A stretch of 64,000 nucleotides of DNA from Mesorhizobium loti (GTDB lineage Bacteria; Pseudomonadota; Alphaproteobacteria; Rhizobiales; Rhizobiaceae). Of the stretch, positions 7,199-16,086 are shown in pieces (within the stretch, counting starts at the first letter, position 1; each line of letters starts with the position of its first letter). The DNA lies in NCBI RefSeq assembly GCF_013170705.1, contig NZ_CP033334.1:6053501-6117500 (forward strand), written 5' to 3'. The notes beneath the pieces were generated by a model. It saw only the letters and a program-made list of their open reading frames with translations, was not told the origin of the DNA and did no database searches. Position numbers and translations under genes: made by a program.

Positions 7199-9619
7199 CT
7201 ATGAGCGCAAACGCTTGCCTTCGGGGTCGAAGGGCGGATGCGGCAGCAGGATCGCCTCATGCGGCCTTCCGAGTATGGCGACCGAGACCTTGTCTCCGGC
7301 CTTGGCCGAGCCGGCCTTGACATAGCCGAGCGCCAGGGACTTCTCGACGAAATAGCCATAGGCGCCCGAAGACACCTGTCCGATCGGCGTGCCATCGGTG
7401 AGGAAGATCGGTTCGCCGCCGGTTGCGTCGGCATCCCTGGCATCGATCGACAGCATGATGAGTTCATCGCGCGCCGGCTTGCCGGCGATGGCGGCATAGG
7501 CATCGCGGTTGAGGAACGCGCCCTTGTCCATTTTGACAAGGCCATCGAACTTGACCTCCTGCGGCCAATATTCGGGCGAATATTCGCGACTCCAGCTGCC
7601 ATAGCCCTTTTCAACGCGCAGCGACATCAGCGCACGCGATCCGACCGGTCCGGCGCCGACTTCATTGCCGGCCTTGAGCAGCGCGTCGTAGAGTTCGACC
7701 TGGTCGGCGGACTTGCAATGCAGTTCCCAGCCAAGGTCACCGGTGAAGGACACCCTGAGCGCCACCACATCGATGCCGGCGACGGTGATCCGGCGTGACT
7801 GCATGAAGGGGAATGCCTCGTTCGACAGATCCTCATTGGTCAGGCGCTGCAGCAGGTCGCGCGAACTCGGTCCCGCCACGTTGAAGCCGCAGAGCTCCTC
7901 GGTGCGCGAGCGGAAAGTCGTGCCCTCGGGCAAGGGGACGGCCTTGAAGAACCTTTGGTGGAAGCGTTCGGCCATGCCGGAGCCAATGACCATGAATTCG
8001 TCGGCGGCGAGCCTGGTCACGGTGAAGTCGCCGGCGATGCCACCGCGCTTGCCGATCAGCGGCGTGAGGCAGGAGCGGCCAACTTTTGCCGGCATGCGGT
8101 TGGCGAACAGCGCATTGAGCCAGGCCTCGGCACCGATGCCCTTGACCTCGTATTTGGCGAAATTGGAGATGTCGATGATGCCGGCGCGTTCGCGCAGCAT
8201 GCGCGCCTCGCGGCCCACCGGTTCCCACCAGTTCTGGCGCGTGAAGCCGATCGTCTCCTCGTGCGGCTCGCCCTCGGCGGCGAACCACAGCGGGTGCTCC
8301 CAGCCAAAATTGAGGCCGAAGACGGCGTTCATTCCCTTTTGCATGTCGTAGACGGGCCTGGTCCGCACCGGTCGCCCGGCGGCGCGTTCCTCGTTGGGGA
8401 AATGGATCTTGAAGCGATGGCTGTACTGATCCTGGACGCGGGCCTTGGTGAAGGCCTTGCCGGCCCAGTGGCCGAAGCGCGCCATGTCCCAGGCGAACAT
8501 GTCGAGCGAGGGCTCACCCTCGATCATCCACTCGGCTGCCAGCTTGCCCATGCCACCCGACTGCGAGAAGCCGGGAATGATGCCGTTGCAGCAGAAATAG
8601 TTGCTGAGTTCGGGCACCGGCCCGAACAGCACCGCGCTGTCCGGCGACCAGATCATCGGCCCGTTGATCACCTTCTTGACCCCGGCTGTGCCGACGGCCG
8701 GGACACGCGCGATCGCGCGCAGCATGTTCTCTTCGATACGGTCCAGATCGTCGGGAAACAGTTCGTGGCCGAAGTCCAGCGGCGTGCCGTCCTCGGCCCA
8801 GAACTTCATCTTGCGCTCATAGGCGCCGATGAGCAGACCAAGGCCTTCCTGGCGCAGATAGTACTCGCCGTCGCGATCGGCGACCGAAGGCAGGCGGCGG
8901 CCCATGGCGGCGATTTCCGGGATGGCCTCGGTGACGAAATACTGGTGCTCGGTCGGGATCAGCGGCAGCTGCAGGCCAGCCATGGCGGCGACCTCCCTGC
9001 CCCACAGGCCGGCGGCATTGATCACCCACTGCGTGCGGATGTCGCCCTTTGGCGTGCGCACGATCCAGCTGCCGTCTGCTTGCGCCTCGGTCGCGGTCAC
9101 CGGCGTGAAGCGATGGATCTCGGCGCCGCGCTGGCGCGCGCCGGCGGCGTAGGCCGCGGTGACGCCGGACGGATCGACATTGCCGCCTTCCGGCTCGTAC
9201 ATGATGCAGCGTATGCCGTCGAAGTCGACCAGCGGATGCAGCCGCTCCGCCTCGTCACGCGCGACTTCGTAGAAATTCATCTTGTAGCGCCGCGCCTTGG
9301 CTTCCTGGAGCCTCAGCTGATGCTCGCGCGCCTCGGTCTGGGCGAGATAGAGCGAGCCCGGCTGGAAGATGCCGCACCCCTGGCCCGTCTCGGCCTCCAG
9401 CTCCTTGTAGAGCGCCATGGTGTAGTGCTGGAGGCGGCTGATGTTGGTGGAATCATGCAGGCCGTGGATGTTGGCCGCCGCGTGCCAGGTGGAACCGGAG
9501 GTCAGTTCGCTGCGCTCGAGGAGGACGACATCCGTCCAACCGAACTTGGCAAGGTGATAGAGGATCGAGCAGCCGATCAGACCGCCGCCGATAACGACGG
9601 CTTGTGCATGAGTACGCAT
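7199..9619 (-). CDS. FAD-dependent dimethylglycine/sarcosine dehydrogenase-type enzyme with C-terminal GcvT domain
   Basis: The protein has 806 residues. The N-terminal half is a DAO-type FAD domain (VVIGGGLIGCSILYHL) with SGSTWHAAAN, where the His matches the covalent FAD site of dimethylglycine and sarcosine dehydrogenases. The second half is an aminomethyltransferase (GcvT) fold that binds tetrahydrofolate, seen from RERAGIIDISNFAKYEVKG, CGFNVAGPSSRDLLQRL and FTGDLGWELHC to a C-terminal barrel. These enzymes oxidise an N-methyl group and pass the one-carbon unit to tetrahydrofolate. I chose the ATG at 9619 because AAGGGAAG lies just before it. It follows a substrate-binding protein gene, suggesting that the imported compound is N-methylated. 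The exact substrate is unknown. Confidence 0.88.
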   Translation of the reverse strand: MRTHAQAVVIGGGLIGCSILYHLAKFGWTDVVLLERSELTSGSTWHAAANIHGLHDSTNISRLQHYTMALYKELEAETGQGCGIFQPGSLYLAQTEAREHQLRLQEAKARRYKMNFYEVARDEAERLHPLVDFDGIRCIMYEPEGGNVDPSGVTAAYAAGARQRGAEIHRFTPVTATEAQADGSWIVRTPKGDIRTQWVINAAGLWGREVAAMAGLQLPLIPTEHQYFVTEAIPEIAAMGRRLPSVADRDGEYYLRQEGLGLLIGAYERKMKFWAEDGTPLDFGHELFPDDLDRIEENMLRAIARVPAVGTAGVKKVINGPMIWSPDSAVLFGPVPELSNYFCCNGIIPGFSQSGGMGKLAAEWMIEGEPSLDMFAWDMARFGHWAGKAFTKARVQDQYSHRFKIHFPNEERAAGRPVRTRPVYDMQKGMNAVFGLNFGWEHPLWFAAEGEPHEETIGFTRQNWWEPVGREARMLRERAGIIDISNFAKYEVKGIGAEAWLNALFANRMPAKVGRSCLTPLIGKRGGIAGDFTVTRLAADEFMVIGSGMAERFHQRFFKAVPLPEGTTFRSRTEELCGFNVAGPSSRDLLQRLTNEDLSNEAFPFMQSRRITVAGIDVVALRVSFTGDLGWELHCKSADQVELYDALLKAGNEVGAGPVGSRALMSLRVEKGYGSWSREYSPEYWPQEVKFDGLVKMDKGAFLNRDAYAAIAGKPARDELIMLSIDARDADATGGEPIFLTDGTPIGQVSSGAYGYFVEKSLALGYVKAGSAKAGDKVSVAILGRPHEAILLPHPPFDPEGKRLRS

Positions 9620-9688
9620 GTTTCTTCCCTTTGTACGGCGACTGGCGTTTGACTTAGCTGACTGGTCGATCGCAGTCGCCCGGCGAGT

Positions 9689-9713
9689 TCGGGGGCGCAA
9701 CATGCGCCCCCGA
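9689..9713 (-). terminator. GC-rich hairpin after the substrate-binding protein gene
   Basis: A perfect stem of 11 base pairs (TCGGGGGCGCA and its complement) closes a three-base ACA loop, immediately downstream of the reverse-strand transporter gene and before the dehydrogenase gene. There is no clear T-run, so it may be a partial terminator or an mRNA-stabilising hairpin that sets the ratio of an abundant binding protein to the downstream enzymes. The structure is seen directly; the role is inferred. Confidence 0.55.
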
Positions 9714-9736
9714 GATATTTGCTGTGGCTGAACGGC

Positions 9737-11392
9737 CTATGCCTTGTCGAGCCAGACCTTATCCAGCTGCAGCTCGAATGTCTGATGCATGCCAAGGTTC
9801 TTCACATAGGTGGCGTGGTGCCGGTAGAGCGAACGCCAGAACGCCTGGATGAGGATGCCGGAGTCCTGCAGAATGGATTCGACGTCCTTCATCAGTTCCT
9901 TGCGCTTGTCGACGTCCGCCACGGCAAGCGCCGCGCTGAGCTTCTTGTCGAATTCCGGATTGGCGTAGCCCGACTCGTTCCAGGCCTCACCGCTGCGATA
10001 GGCGATCGCCAGCACCTGGACGCCGAGCGGCCGCATGCCCCAATCGGTGGTCGACCACGGATATTTCGTCCAGTCGTTCCAGAACGACGAGCCCGGAATG
10101 ATGGTGCGCTTGACCTTGAAGCCGGCCTCGCGCATCTGCGCGGCGACGACGTCGGCCGGGTCCTTCACAAAGTCCGCATCGTAGGAGATCAGCTCGAACT
10201 CGTGATCCGTCTGGCCGGCCTCGGCCATCAGTGCCTTGGCTTTGGCGAGATCGCGCGGAACTTTCGGCAGCGCGTAATATTCCGGATGGATCGGACAGAC
10301 ATGGTGGTTCTCAGCGACCTGCCCGAGGCCGCTGTAGCCGAGCTTCAGCACCGTCTCATTGTCGACCGCGAGCTGGATGGCGTTGCGCACGCGTTTGTCG
10401 TCATACGGCTTGTTGGTCACATTGGTGCGCAGCACGATGGTGCCGGCGGTGACCACCTGCTCCTTGACCAGCCCCATGCTGTCATAGAGGTCGACCGTGC
10501 CGCCCACCGTCTGGTAGTTGCAATCTATCTCACCGGCCTCGAAGGCGCTGCCGATGGCGGGGTTGGAGGCGTCCGATCCGTAGTCGGTCCAATCGACGCC
10601 ATCGAGATAGGGCTCGCCGCCGAACCAGGTGAAGTCCTTGCGCCGCCGCACCGAGGCCGACTCGCCGACCTTGTACGAGATCAGCTCATAGGGACCGGTG
10701 CCGGGCGTCTTGAGCATGTCGGCGCCGTTCTTGTCGAAGTCGCGATGGACGATGACCGCCGGATAATCGGAAAAGCCCGGAATGATGGTGACGTCGGACT
10801 GATTGCATTTCAGCTTCACCGTGTGGTCGTCGACCTTGGTGATGGCGCCGGCCGCGGCTTTCTTGGTTGCGGGATCGATCAGGGAGCTCATGCGCCCGGC
10901 CATCGAATTGCCCTCGGCCGCCTTGTCGCACCAGCGTTCGATGTTGTGCACGATGTCGTCGGCGTTGAAGTCGTCGCCGTTCGACCACTTCACACCCTTG
11001 CGCAGATGCAGCGTGTATTGCGTGGCGTCGTCACTCACTTCCCAGCTCTCGACCAGATGTCCCTCGAAGGTGAAGTCGGTGGTGTAGCGGATCATGTAAT
11101 CGTTGCACTGGCGCATGACGTTGGCGATCTCGGACCAGTCCCAGGAGCGCGGATCCTTCATGTCCTTGATGATCATCTGCATCTTCAGGATGCCGCCCTT
11201 CTTGCCAGGCACGATCGTCGCGGCCTTGGCCGGGGCGATGCCCGCCATCGAATAGGCGAACGCCGTGGAAGCGCCCATCGCGCTTGCCATGGCCAGGAAT
11301 TCGCGGCGATCCATCCGGCCGCTTTTGACTTCGGCTGCGTAGCTTTCGATGACCGCCGGGACGCGGTCACCGTTGCTCTTGAACATTGTCAT
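9737..11392 (-). CDS. ABC transporter solute-binding protein, family 5 (peptide/opine-type), Tat-targeted
   Basis: The protein has 551 residues. Near residue 26 it carries [19 protein letters not shown], which resembles a twin-arginine signal, followed by an AKA-A cleavage site. The mature part has family 5 features: [53 protein letters not shown] and [10 protein letters not shown]. Members bind oligopeptides, opines, nickel or quaternary amines. I chose the ATG at 11392 because GGAG lies seven bases upstream. No permease or ATPase genes are next to it, so it must use components encoded elsewhere. A promoter-like motif shared with two other operons lies about 130-150 bases upstream. Confidence 0.9.
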   Translation of the reverse strand: MTMFKSNGDRVPAVIESYAAEVKSGRMDRREFLAMASAMGASTAFAYSMAGIAPAKAATIVPGKKGGILKMQMIIKDMKDPRSWDWSEIANVMRQCNDYMIRYTTDFTFEGHLVESWEVSDDATQYTLHLRKGVKWSNGDDFNADDIVHNIERWCDKAAEGNSMAGRMSSLIDPATKKAAAGAITKVDDHTVKLKCNQSDVTIIPGFSDYPAVIVHRDFDKNGADMLKTPGTGPYELISYKVGESASVRRRKDFTWFGGEPYLDGVDWTDYGSDASNPAIGSAFEAGEIDCNYQTVGGTVDLYDSMGLVKEQVVTAGTIVLRTNVTNKPYDDKRVRNAIQLAVDNETVLKLGYSGLGQVAENHHVCPIHPEYYALPKVPRDLAKAKALMAEAGQTDHEFELISYDADFVKDPADVVAAQMREAGFKVKRTIIPGSSFWNDWTKYPWSTTDWGMRPLGVQVLAIAYRSGEAWNESGYANPEFDKKLSAALAVADVDKRKELMKDVESILQDSGILIQAFWRSLYRHHATYVKNLGMHQTFELQLDKVWLDKA

Positions 11393-11514
11393 CGTTGTTC
11401 TCCGGTTCAGGGCTTTCCGCCCGTTACATTCCCCTTGCGACATCCATGTTAGGGGCGATGCAAAAATCCCGGAAGGGCTCGAGCCGTGAAGAACCGCCAA
11501 AACCCGGCCCTAAA

Positions 11515-11546
11515 GGCCTAAAAAAACGATGCCATTGGCGTGTCAA
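11515..11546 (-). promoter_or_regulatory. Shared promoter-like motif, site A (upstream of the solute-binding protein gene)
   Basis: Read on the minus strand this is TTGACA, then 14 bases (CGCCAATGGCATCG), then seven T and AGGCC. The same layout, TTGACA plus 14 bases plus a T-run plus GGCC, occurs at 26390-26421 upstream of the ridA operon. TTGACA matches a sigma-70 -35 hexamer, while no good -10 box follows, so activator dependence is possible. Confidence 0.5.
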
Positions 11547-11586
11547 ATTTTTGAGCGCAGGCCTGCCGCCCGCTCGCGGACGGCTG

Positions 11587-12474
11587 TCAGGCGCCGTCTT
11601 CGCGCGCTCGCGACAGGATCCATTCGCGCACGATGCGAGCGATGTTTCCTTTCGAGAGTTGGCTCTCGGTGAGGTAGTAATTCCAGGGGCTTGGCGGCCG
11701 GACCGGAAAGGGTTCGACGAGCAGTCCGCGACGCAGATAGGCATGGGCAAGCGACCGTTGGGTGGCGACCAGTCCGGCGCCCATGGCGGCGAGTTCGAGC
11801 GCGATGTTGGAGGCGTTCGTCGACAGCCCCTTGTCGTGGTCGTCCATGTCGACGCCAAGCGCGGTGGCAACAACCTGCCAGTATTCCTGGCGGCCATGCA
11901 CGAAGATCCAGTCCACCTTGAGGATATCTGCGGGCGCCTTCACGGCATGCTCGCCTTCGAGCAGCGAAGGCGCGCAGAGCAAGAGCAGTTCGTCGTTCCA
12001 GAGCGGGATGCCGGCAGGCGGGCGGTCGTCGAAACGCCGCGTTGAAATCGTGATGTCGGCGATCTGTTCGCTGATATCCTCCCAGATCGTGCCGTGCAGC
12101 ACGATCTCGATCTCGGGATGTTTCTTGCGAAACGCCGCCATGCAGCCCGCCAGCCAATTCTCCGCCAGGCTCATCGGGCAGGAGACGACCACGGTGCGAT
12201 TGCGCGAAGAGGTCACGATCGCCTCCGTCGCCTGGTCGATCTGATCGAGGGCCTGGCGCAAGGTCGGCAGGAAGGCCTCGCCCATTTCGGTGAGCTTGAG
12301 GCTGCGCGGATAGCGGATGAACAATTGCCGTCCGATGTAATGTTCGAGCGCGCGGACATGCGTGCTGACCGCCGCCTGCGTGTATCCGAGTTCGTTGGCG
12401 GCGGCGGTGAAGGAGAGATGCCGGGCCGAACTCTCGAAGGATCTGATATAGTTCAACGGGGGTGGCGGCTTCAT
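11587..12474 (-). CDS. LysR-family transcriptional regulator (GcvA-like)
   Basis: The product (295 residues) has an N-terminal winged helix-turn-helix (PPLNYIRSFESSARHLSFTAAANELGYTQAAVSTHVRALE spans this part, with the recognition helix in TQAAVSTHVR) and a C-terminal periplasmic-binding-like effector domain from about residue 90. The opening resembles GcvA-type regulators. GGAG lies six bases before the chosen ATG. It is divergent from the MmgE/PrpD operon and next to the solute-binding gene, so it is the natural candidate to control one or both, and perhaps the ridA operon that carries a similar upstream motif. Its effector is unknown. Confidence 0.9.
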   Translation of the reverse strand: MKPPPPLNYIRSFESSARHLSFTAAANELGYTQAAVSTHVRALEHYIGRQLFIRYPRSLKLTEMGEAFLPTLRQALDQIDQATEAIVTSSRNRTVVVSCPMSLAENWLAGCMAAFRKKHPEIEIVLHGTIWEDISEQIADITISTRRFDDRPPAGIPLWNDELLLLCAPSLLEGEHAVKAPADILKVDWIFVHGRQEYWQVVATALGVDMDDHDKGLSTNASNIALELAAMGAGLVATQRSLAHAYLRRGLLVEPFPVRPPSPWNYYLTESQLSKGNIARIVREWILSRAREDGA

Positions 12475-12545
12475 CGCTAACTCCTGCAAGACGCGGTGAT
12501 AGCTATCCCACAGACGGGCTGGCGTTCAATCGTGACCGACCACAA

Positions 12546-12565
12546 GACGTGAATTTTTTTGGCCA
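12546..12565 (+). promoter_or_regulatory. Shared promoter-like motif, site C (upstream of the MmgE/PrpD operon)
   Basis: GACGTGA followed by ATTTTTTTGGCCA on the plus strand differs at only two of twenty positions from site B read on the minus strand (26390-26409). It lies in the divergent region between the LysR gene and the MmgE/PrpD gene and points towards the latter. Its upstream hexamer (GTGACC) is a poorer match and is spaced two bases further away than in sites A and B. Confidence 0.4.
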
Positions 12566-12635
12566 ATGCCGCCGAACTAATTGCGTGAAAGCACGATGAA
12601 CCCAAATTAATGATGTCGTGACGCAGAGGGGAGTA

Positions 12636-14060
12636 ATGCAAGTGGCTGTGCCGTCGCATCGGCGTGAAGGGCCTGACGCGAGTACCAGCGTTACCGTCCG
12701 CCTGGCTGATTTCGTGTTACGGCGGCCCGCGGCGGCATTCCCCGCCCCTGTCCTAGAGCAGGCGCGCTACCTCCTGCTGGACACAATCGGCATTGCCATT
12801 GCCGCCGGTCCGATGGAAGCGGGCCGCATTGCCCGCGACACCGCAGTACTTCTCTACGGTTCGGCCGACCCGCGGCATTCGGCACGCATGCTTTTCGATG
12901 GACGCCGTGCCAGCATCGCGGGAGCCGCCTATGCGGCCGCGACGCAGATCGACAATCTCGACGGCCATGACGGATACAGCCCGACCAAGGGCCATATCGG
13001 CGTCGCTGTCGTGCCGGCGCTGGCAGCGCTTGCCGAGGCACGCCCCGACCTCGGCGGGGCGGAGGCACTGGCGGCCCTGGTCGTTGGCTACGAAATTGCC
13101 GGGCGGGCGGGCATCGCGCTGCACGCGACCGTGTCGGACTACCATACATCGGGTGCCTGGAATGCGCTGGGCGTCGTCGCGGTGGCGGCGAGGTTGCGGC
13201 GGCTCGGCGACGATCAACTGCGCCAGGCCCTTGGCATTGCGGAATATCACGGCCCACGCAGCCAGATGATGCGCGAGATCGCGAACCCGACGATGCTGCA
13301 TGACGGCTCGGGCATCGGCACGCTGGTCGGCCTGTCCGCGGTCGTGCTCGCCGAACGCGGCTTTACCGGCGCGCCGGCGATCACGATCGAGGAGCCCGAG
13401 GTCGCGCCGCATTGGCAGGATCTCGGCGCCTTCTGGCAGGTGCTGCATCAGTATGTGAAGCCGTACCCGATCTGCCGCTGGGCGCATGCCGCGATCGACG
13501 CGACGCGCGGGCTCTGCCATGCGCATCATCTGGCGCCCTCGGACATCAGCCATGTCGAGGTGAACAGCTTTCACTACGCCGCAACGCTTTTCGACGGCAT
13601 GCCGGACACGACCTCGAAGGCGCAGTACAGCCTGCGCTTCGCCGTCGCGACCTTTATCGTCCATGGCCGTATCGGACTCGAGCACATTTCCGGCAGCGGC
13701 CTGGAAGATGCTGCCGTGGCGGATATGCTGAGCCGCATCACTGTCCTGGAATCCGAGCGCCACAGTGCCCGTTTTCCGGCGGGCCGCTGGGCCGACGTGG
13801 CGATCACGACATCAGATGGCCGGATCCTCGCTTCGGGCGACGTCCATGCGCGCGGCGGACCGGAGGCGCCGCTGACGCAAGCTGAAATCGAGGCCAAGTA
13901 CATGGAATTCGCCGCGCCGGTGCTTGGACAGGGCCGCGCCGAGGCGATCCGCGACACGGTGCTGTCGCTCGGCGACCGCGACAGCCTCTTCAGCGATCTC
14001 TCGGCATTGCTCTACGATCCTCCGGTGATCACCAAGATGCTGCAACGGCCAGCGTGGTAG
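12636..14060 (+). CDS. MmgE/PrpD family protein (2-methylcitrate dehydratase-like)
   Basis: The product (about 474 residues) is a full-length MmgE/PrpD protein, as shown by the all-helical N-terminal part (LLDTIGIAIAAG), the ATQIDNLDGHDGY segment, GYEIAGRAGIALH, YHTSGAWNALGVVAVAARL and the KPYPICRWAHAAIDA segment with its conserved Cys, Arg and His. Family members dehydrate 2-methylcitrate or isomerise or hydrate other acids. Outside a propionate cluster such proteins often act on unknown hydroxyacids. GAGGGGAG precedes the ATG; a GTG two codons later is also possible. It begins a five-gene forward operon with DapA-like, D-hydroxyacid dehydrogenase, MttB-like and D-aminoacylase genes. Confidence 0.88.
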   Translation: MQVAVPSHRREGPDASTSVTVRLADFVLRRPAAAFPAPVLEQARYLLLDTIGIAIAAGPMEAGRIARDTAVLLYGSADPRHSARMLFDGRRASIAGAAYAAATQIDNLDGHDGYSPTKGHIGVAVVPALAALAEARPDLGGAEALAALVVGYEIAGRAGIALHATVSDYHTSGAWNALGVVAVAARLRRLGDDQLRQALGIAEYHGPRSQMMREIANPTMLHDGSGIGTLVGLSAVVLAERGFTGAPAITIEEPEVAPHWQDLGAFWQVLHQYVKPYPICRWAHAAIDATRGLCHAHHLAPSDISHVEVNSFHYAATLFDGMPDTTSKAQYSLRFAVATFIVHGRIGLEHISGSGLEDAAVADMLSRITVLESERHSARFPAGRWADVAITTSDGRILASGDVHARGGPEAPLTQAEIEAKYMEFAAPVLGQGRAEAIRDTVLSLGDRDSLFSDLSALLYDPPVITKMLQRPAW

Positions 14061-14124
14061 CGCCGGACAGCGGCAGCGGCGGTCACACACGGCATCGAAT
14101 ACCATCACGCACAGAGGACACAAG

Positions 14125-15033
14125 ATGACCCGCCCGCAAGGAACCATCGCACCGATCCTGACGCCATTCGCTGACGACGGCAGCATCGCACGCGACCTCT
14201 TTGTGTCCCATGCCAGCTGGGTGCTGGACCAGGGCGCGCATTTCCTGTCCCCCTTCGGCACCACCGGCGAGGCGCTGTCGCTCTCGCTGGGCGAGCGCAT
14301 GCGGGCTCTGGAGTGGCTGATCGAAGCCGGCATTTCGCCTGACCGGCTGATGCCCGGCACCGGCGTCACCGCGCTGCCCGAAACCGTCGAACTGTCGAGG
14401 CACGCGGTCGGGCTCGGCTGCGCCGGAGTGATGGTGCTGCCGTCCTTCTTCTACACCGCCGCCGGCGATAACGGCCAGGCGCGCTACTACGGCGAACTGA
14501 TCGAGCAGGTAGCGAATCCGGCAATGAAGATGATCCTCTACCATATCCCGCAGAACTCCGGCGTGCCGGTCAGCCCGGCCTTGACAGCCCGGCTGAGCGC
14601 GGCGTTTCCTGAAACGGTCGTCGCCTACAAGGATAGCGCCGGTGACTGGAACAACACGGCAGCGGTGATTGCCGCGGCACCTAAGGTTGCGGTGTTCCCG
14701 AGTTCCGAAGCGCAACTGACCAAGGGCCTGGCCAGCGGCGCGGCAGGCTGCATCTCGGCCACCGTCAACCTCAACGCCGCGGCCATCCGCTCCCTTTACG
14801 ATCGCACGCTGGCCGGGGAGGACGTTGCCGAAGCGGATGCCGCGATCAAGGCATTCCGCAAGATCATCCAGGATGCCGGTCTGATCCCGGCGATGAAGGC
14901 CGTGCTGGCGGTGCGCTCCGGCGACAGGCGCTGGCTGAACCTGCGCGCTCCGCATGAGAATGCAACGCTCGAAGGCGGTGAGAAGCTGCTCGCTGCGCTC
15001 GGCTCGTCGGCAGATCACATTGGACGGAACTGA
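14125..15033 (+). CDS. Dihydrodipicolinate synthase family lyase/synthase (DapA-like)
   Basis: The product (302 residues) is a class I pyruvate aldolase-fold enzyme. GTTGEALSLS near residue 46, YHIPQNSG near 138 and the Schiff-base lysine in VAYKDSAGD near 170 are conserved. The YHIP in place of YNIP and the catabolic context suggest a lyase such as N-acetylneuraminate-lyase-like, oxo-glutarate-type or hydroxyacid aldolase activity rather than lysine biosynthesis. GAGGACACAAG precedes the ATG. It sits 64 bases after the MmgE/PrpD gene and 8 bases before the hydroxyacid dehydrogenase gene, so the three are probably co-transcribed. Confidence 0.88.
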   Translation: MTRPQGTIAPILTPFADDGSIARDLFVSHASWVLDQGAHFLSPFGTTGEALSLSLGERMRALEWLIEAGISPDRLMPGTGVTALPETVELSRHAVGLGCAGVMVLPSFFYTAAGDNGQARYYGELIEQVANPAMKMILYHIPQNSGVPVSPALTARLSAAFPETVVAYKDSAGDWNNTAAVIAAAPKVAVFPSSEAQLTKGLASGAAGCISATVNLNAAAIRSLYDRTLAGEDVAEADAAIKAFRKIIQDAGLIPAMKAVLAVRSGDRRWLNLRAPHENATLEGGEKLLAALGSSADHIGRN

Positions 15034-15041
15034 GCAGCATC

Positions 15042-16010
15042 ATGTCGGCTGAACCATCCGTCATCCTGCACACAGACCGGCCGGGCGCGGCGCTGGCCGT
15101 GCTGATGGAGACGCATCCGGACCTCGCGGTGCATGCCTGCGACAGTTACGCCGCCCTGCCCGAACTGATCGGGCGCGTGGCGGCTGAAGTGGTTTATTCC
15201 GTCCGCTTCGACGGCACGCCGCGCTTCCCGCGCCGGGCCCTGGTCGAAAGCGTGACCGTGAAATGGGTCTCGGTCGGCGGCTCCGGCACCGATCATCTCG
15301 GACGTTGGGACCCGGAGCGGCTGACGGTGACGAACGCCGCGGGCGTCGCCGCCGGCATGCTTGCCGAATATGCGCTCGGCTCCATGCTGTCCTTCTCGCT
15401 CGACCTGCGCGGCTTTGCGGGCCGCCAGCAGGCACGACAGTGGGGTGGCGGCCCCGTCGAGCCGATCGAAGGCAAGACGCTGTTGATCATCGGCCTTGGC
15501 AAGACCGGCGAAGCCGTCGCCAAACGGGCGCATGCGATGGGTATGCGCACGCTGGGCATCCGTGCGCGCCCCAAGCCGACACCAAGCCTGGATGAGGTTC
15601 ATGGCGTTGACGCGCTGCTGCCACTCCTCGGCCGTGCCGATTTCATTGTCTGCTGCGTGCCTTTGCTGCCGACCACGCGCGGTCTGCTCGGCAAAGCGGC
15701 CTTCGCCGCGATGAAGCCTTCAGCCGTGCTCGTCGATATTTCGCGCGGTGGCGTGGTCGATGAGACCGCGTTGCTCGAAGCCCTTGACGACAAGCGTATC
15801 AAGGGGGCGGCGCTCGACGTCTTTGCGACCGAGCCGCTACCCGCCGAGCATCCTCTCTGGGGTTACGACAACGTCGCCATCACGCCGCATTGCGCGGCGG
15901 TCTATGACGGCTGGGACATCAAGTCGGTGCGCATGTTCACCGACAATCTGGCGCGTTATCGCCGCGGCGAGCCGCTGGAGAATGTGGTCAGTCCGGAGCG
16001 CGGCTATTGA
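15042..16010 (+). CDS. D-2-hydroxyacid dehydrogenase (NAD-dependent)
   Basis: The product (322 residues) has the D-2-hydroxyacid dehydrogenase layout. An N-terminal substrate domain has the VGGSGTDHL segment. A nucleotide-binding domain has GLGKTGEAV near residue 151, and C-terminal signatures include ISRGGVVDETAL and ALDVFATEPLP. The catalytic residues are Arg near 234 (ISRGG), Glu near 263 and His near 282 (ITPHCAA). Enzymes of this kind reduce 2-oxo acids or glyoxylate or hydroxypyruvate. The immediate neighbours suggest it handles the oxo acid made or consumed by the DapA-like lyase. Confidence 0.9.
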   Translation: MSAEPSVILHTDRPGAALAVLMETHPDLAVHACDSYAALPELIGRVAAEVVYSVRFDGTPRFPRRALVESVTVKWVSVGGSGTDHLGRWDPERLTVTNAAGVAAGMLAEYALGSMLSFSLDLRGFAGRQQARQWGGGPVEPIEGKTLLIIGLGKTGEAVAKRAHAMGMRTLGIRARPKPTPSLDEVHGVDALLPLLGRADFIVCCVPLLPTTRGLLGKAAFAAMKPSAVLVDISRGGVVDETALLEALDDKRIKGAALDVFATEPLPAEHPLWGYDNVAITPHCAAVYDGWDIKSVRMFTDNLARYRRGEPLENVVSPERGY

Positions 16011-16011
16011 A

Positions 16012-16057
16012 AGCAATTCCAGGAAAAGTGTGCAGCGGTTTTCCGTCCGGAATTGCG
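16012..16057. repeat. Palindromic intergenic repeat, copy 2 (inside the MmgE/PrpD-MttB operon)
   Basis: The element reads AGCAATTCCAGGAAAAGTG, then TGCAGCGGTTTTCCGTCC, then GGAATTGCG. It begins two bases after the dehydrogenase stop and ends 30 bases before the MttB-like start, where GGAAGGA supplies the ribosome site. Inverted ends and the GGAAAA/TTTTCC pair predict a hairpin that could reduce read-through or stabilise the upstream message. Confidence 0.7.
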
Positions 16058-16086
16058 AGAAAGAGAATCGGGAAGGAATAAATCCG

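Noticed and set aside
9719..11452. Long plus-strand open frame (577 codons) opposite the solute-binding protein gene
   Set aside because: It is an antisense shadow of a high-GC gene. The reverse strand has a Tat-type signal, family 5 motifs and a ribosome site, while this frame shows no family feature.
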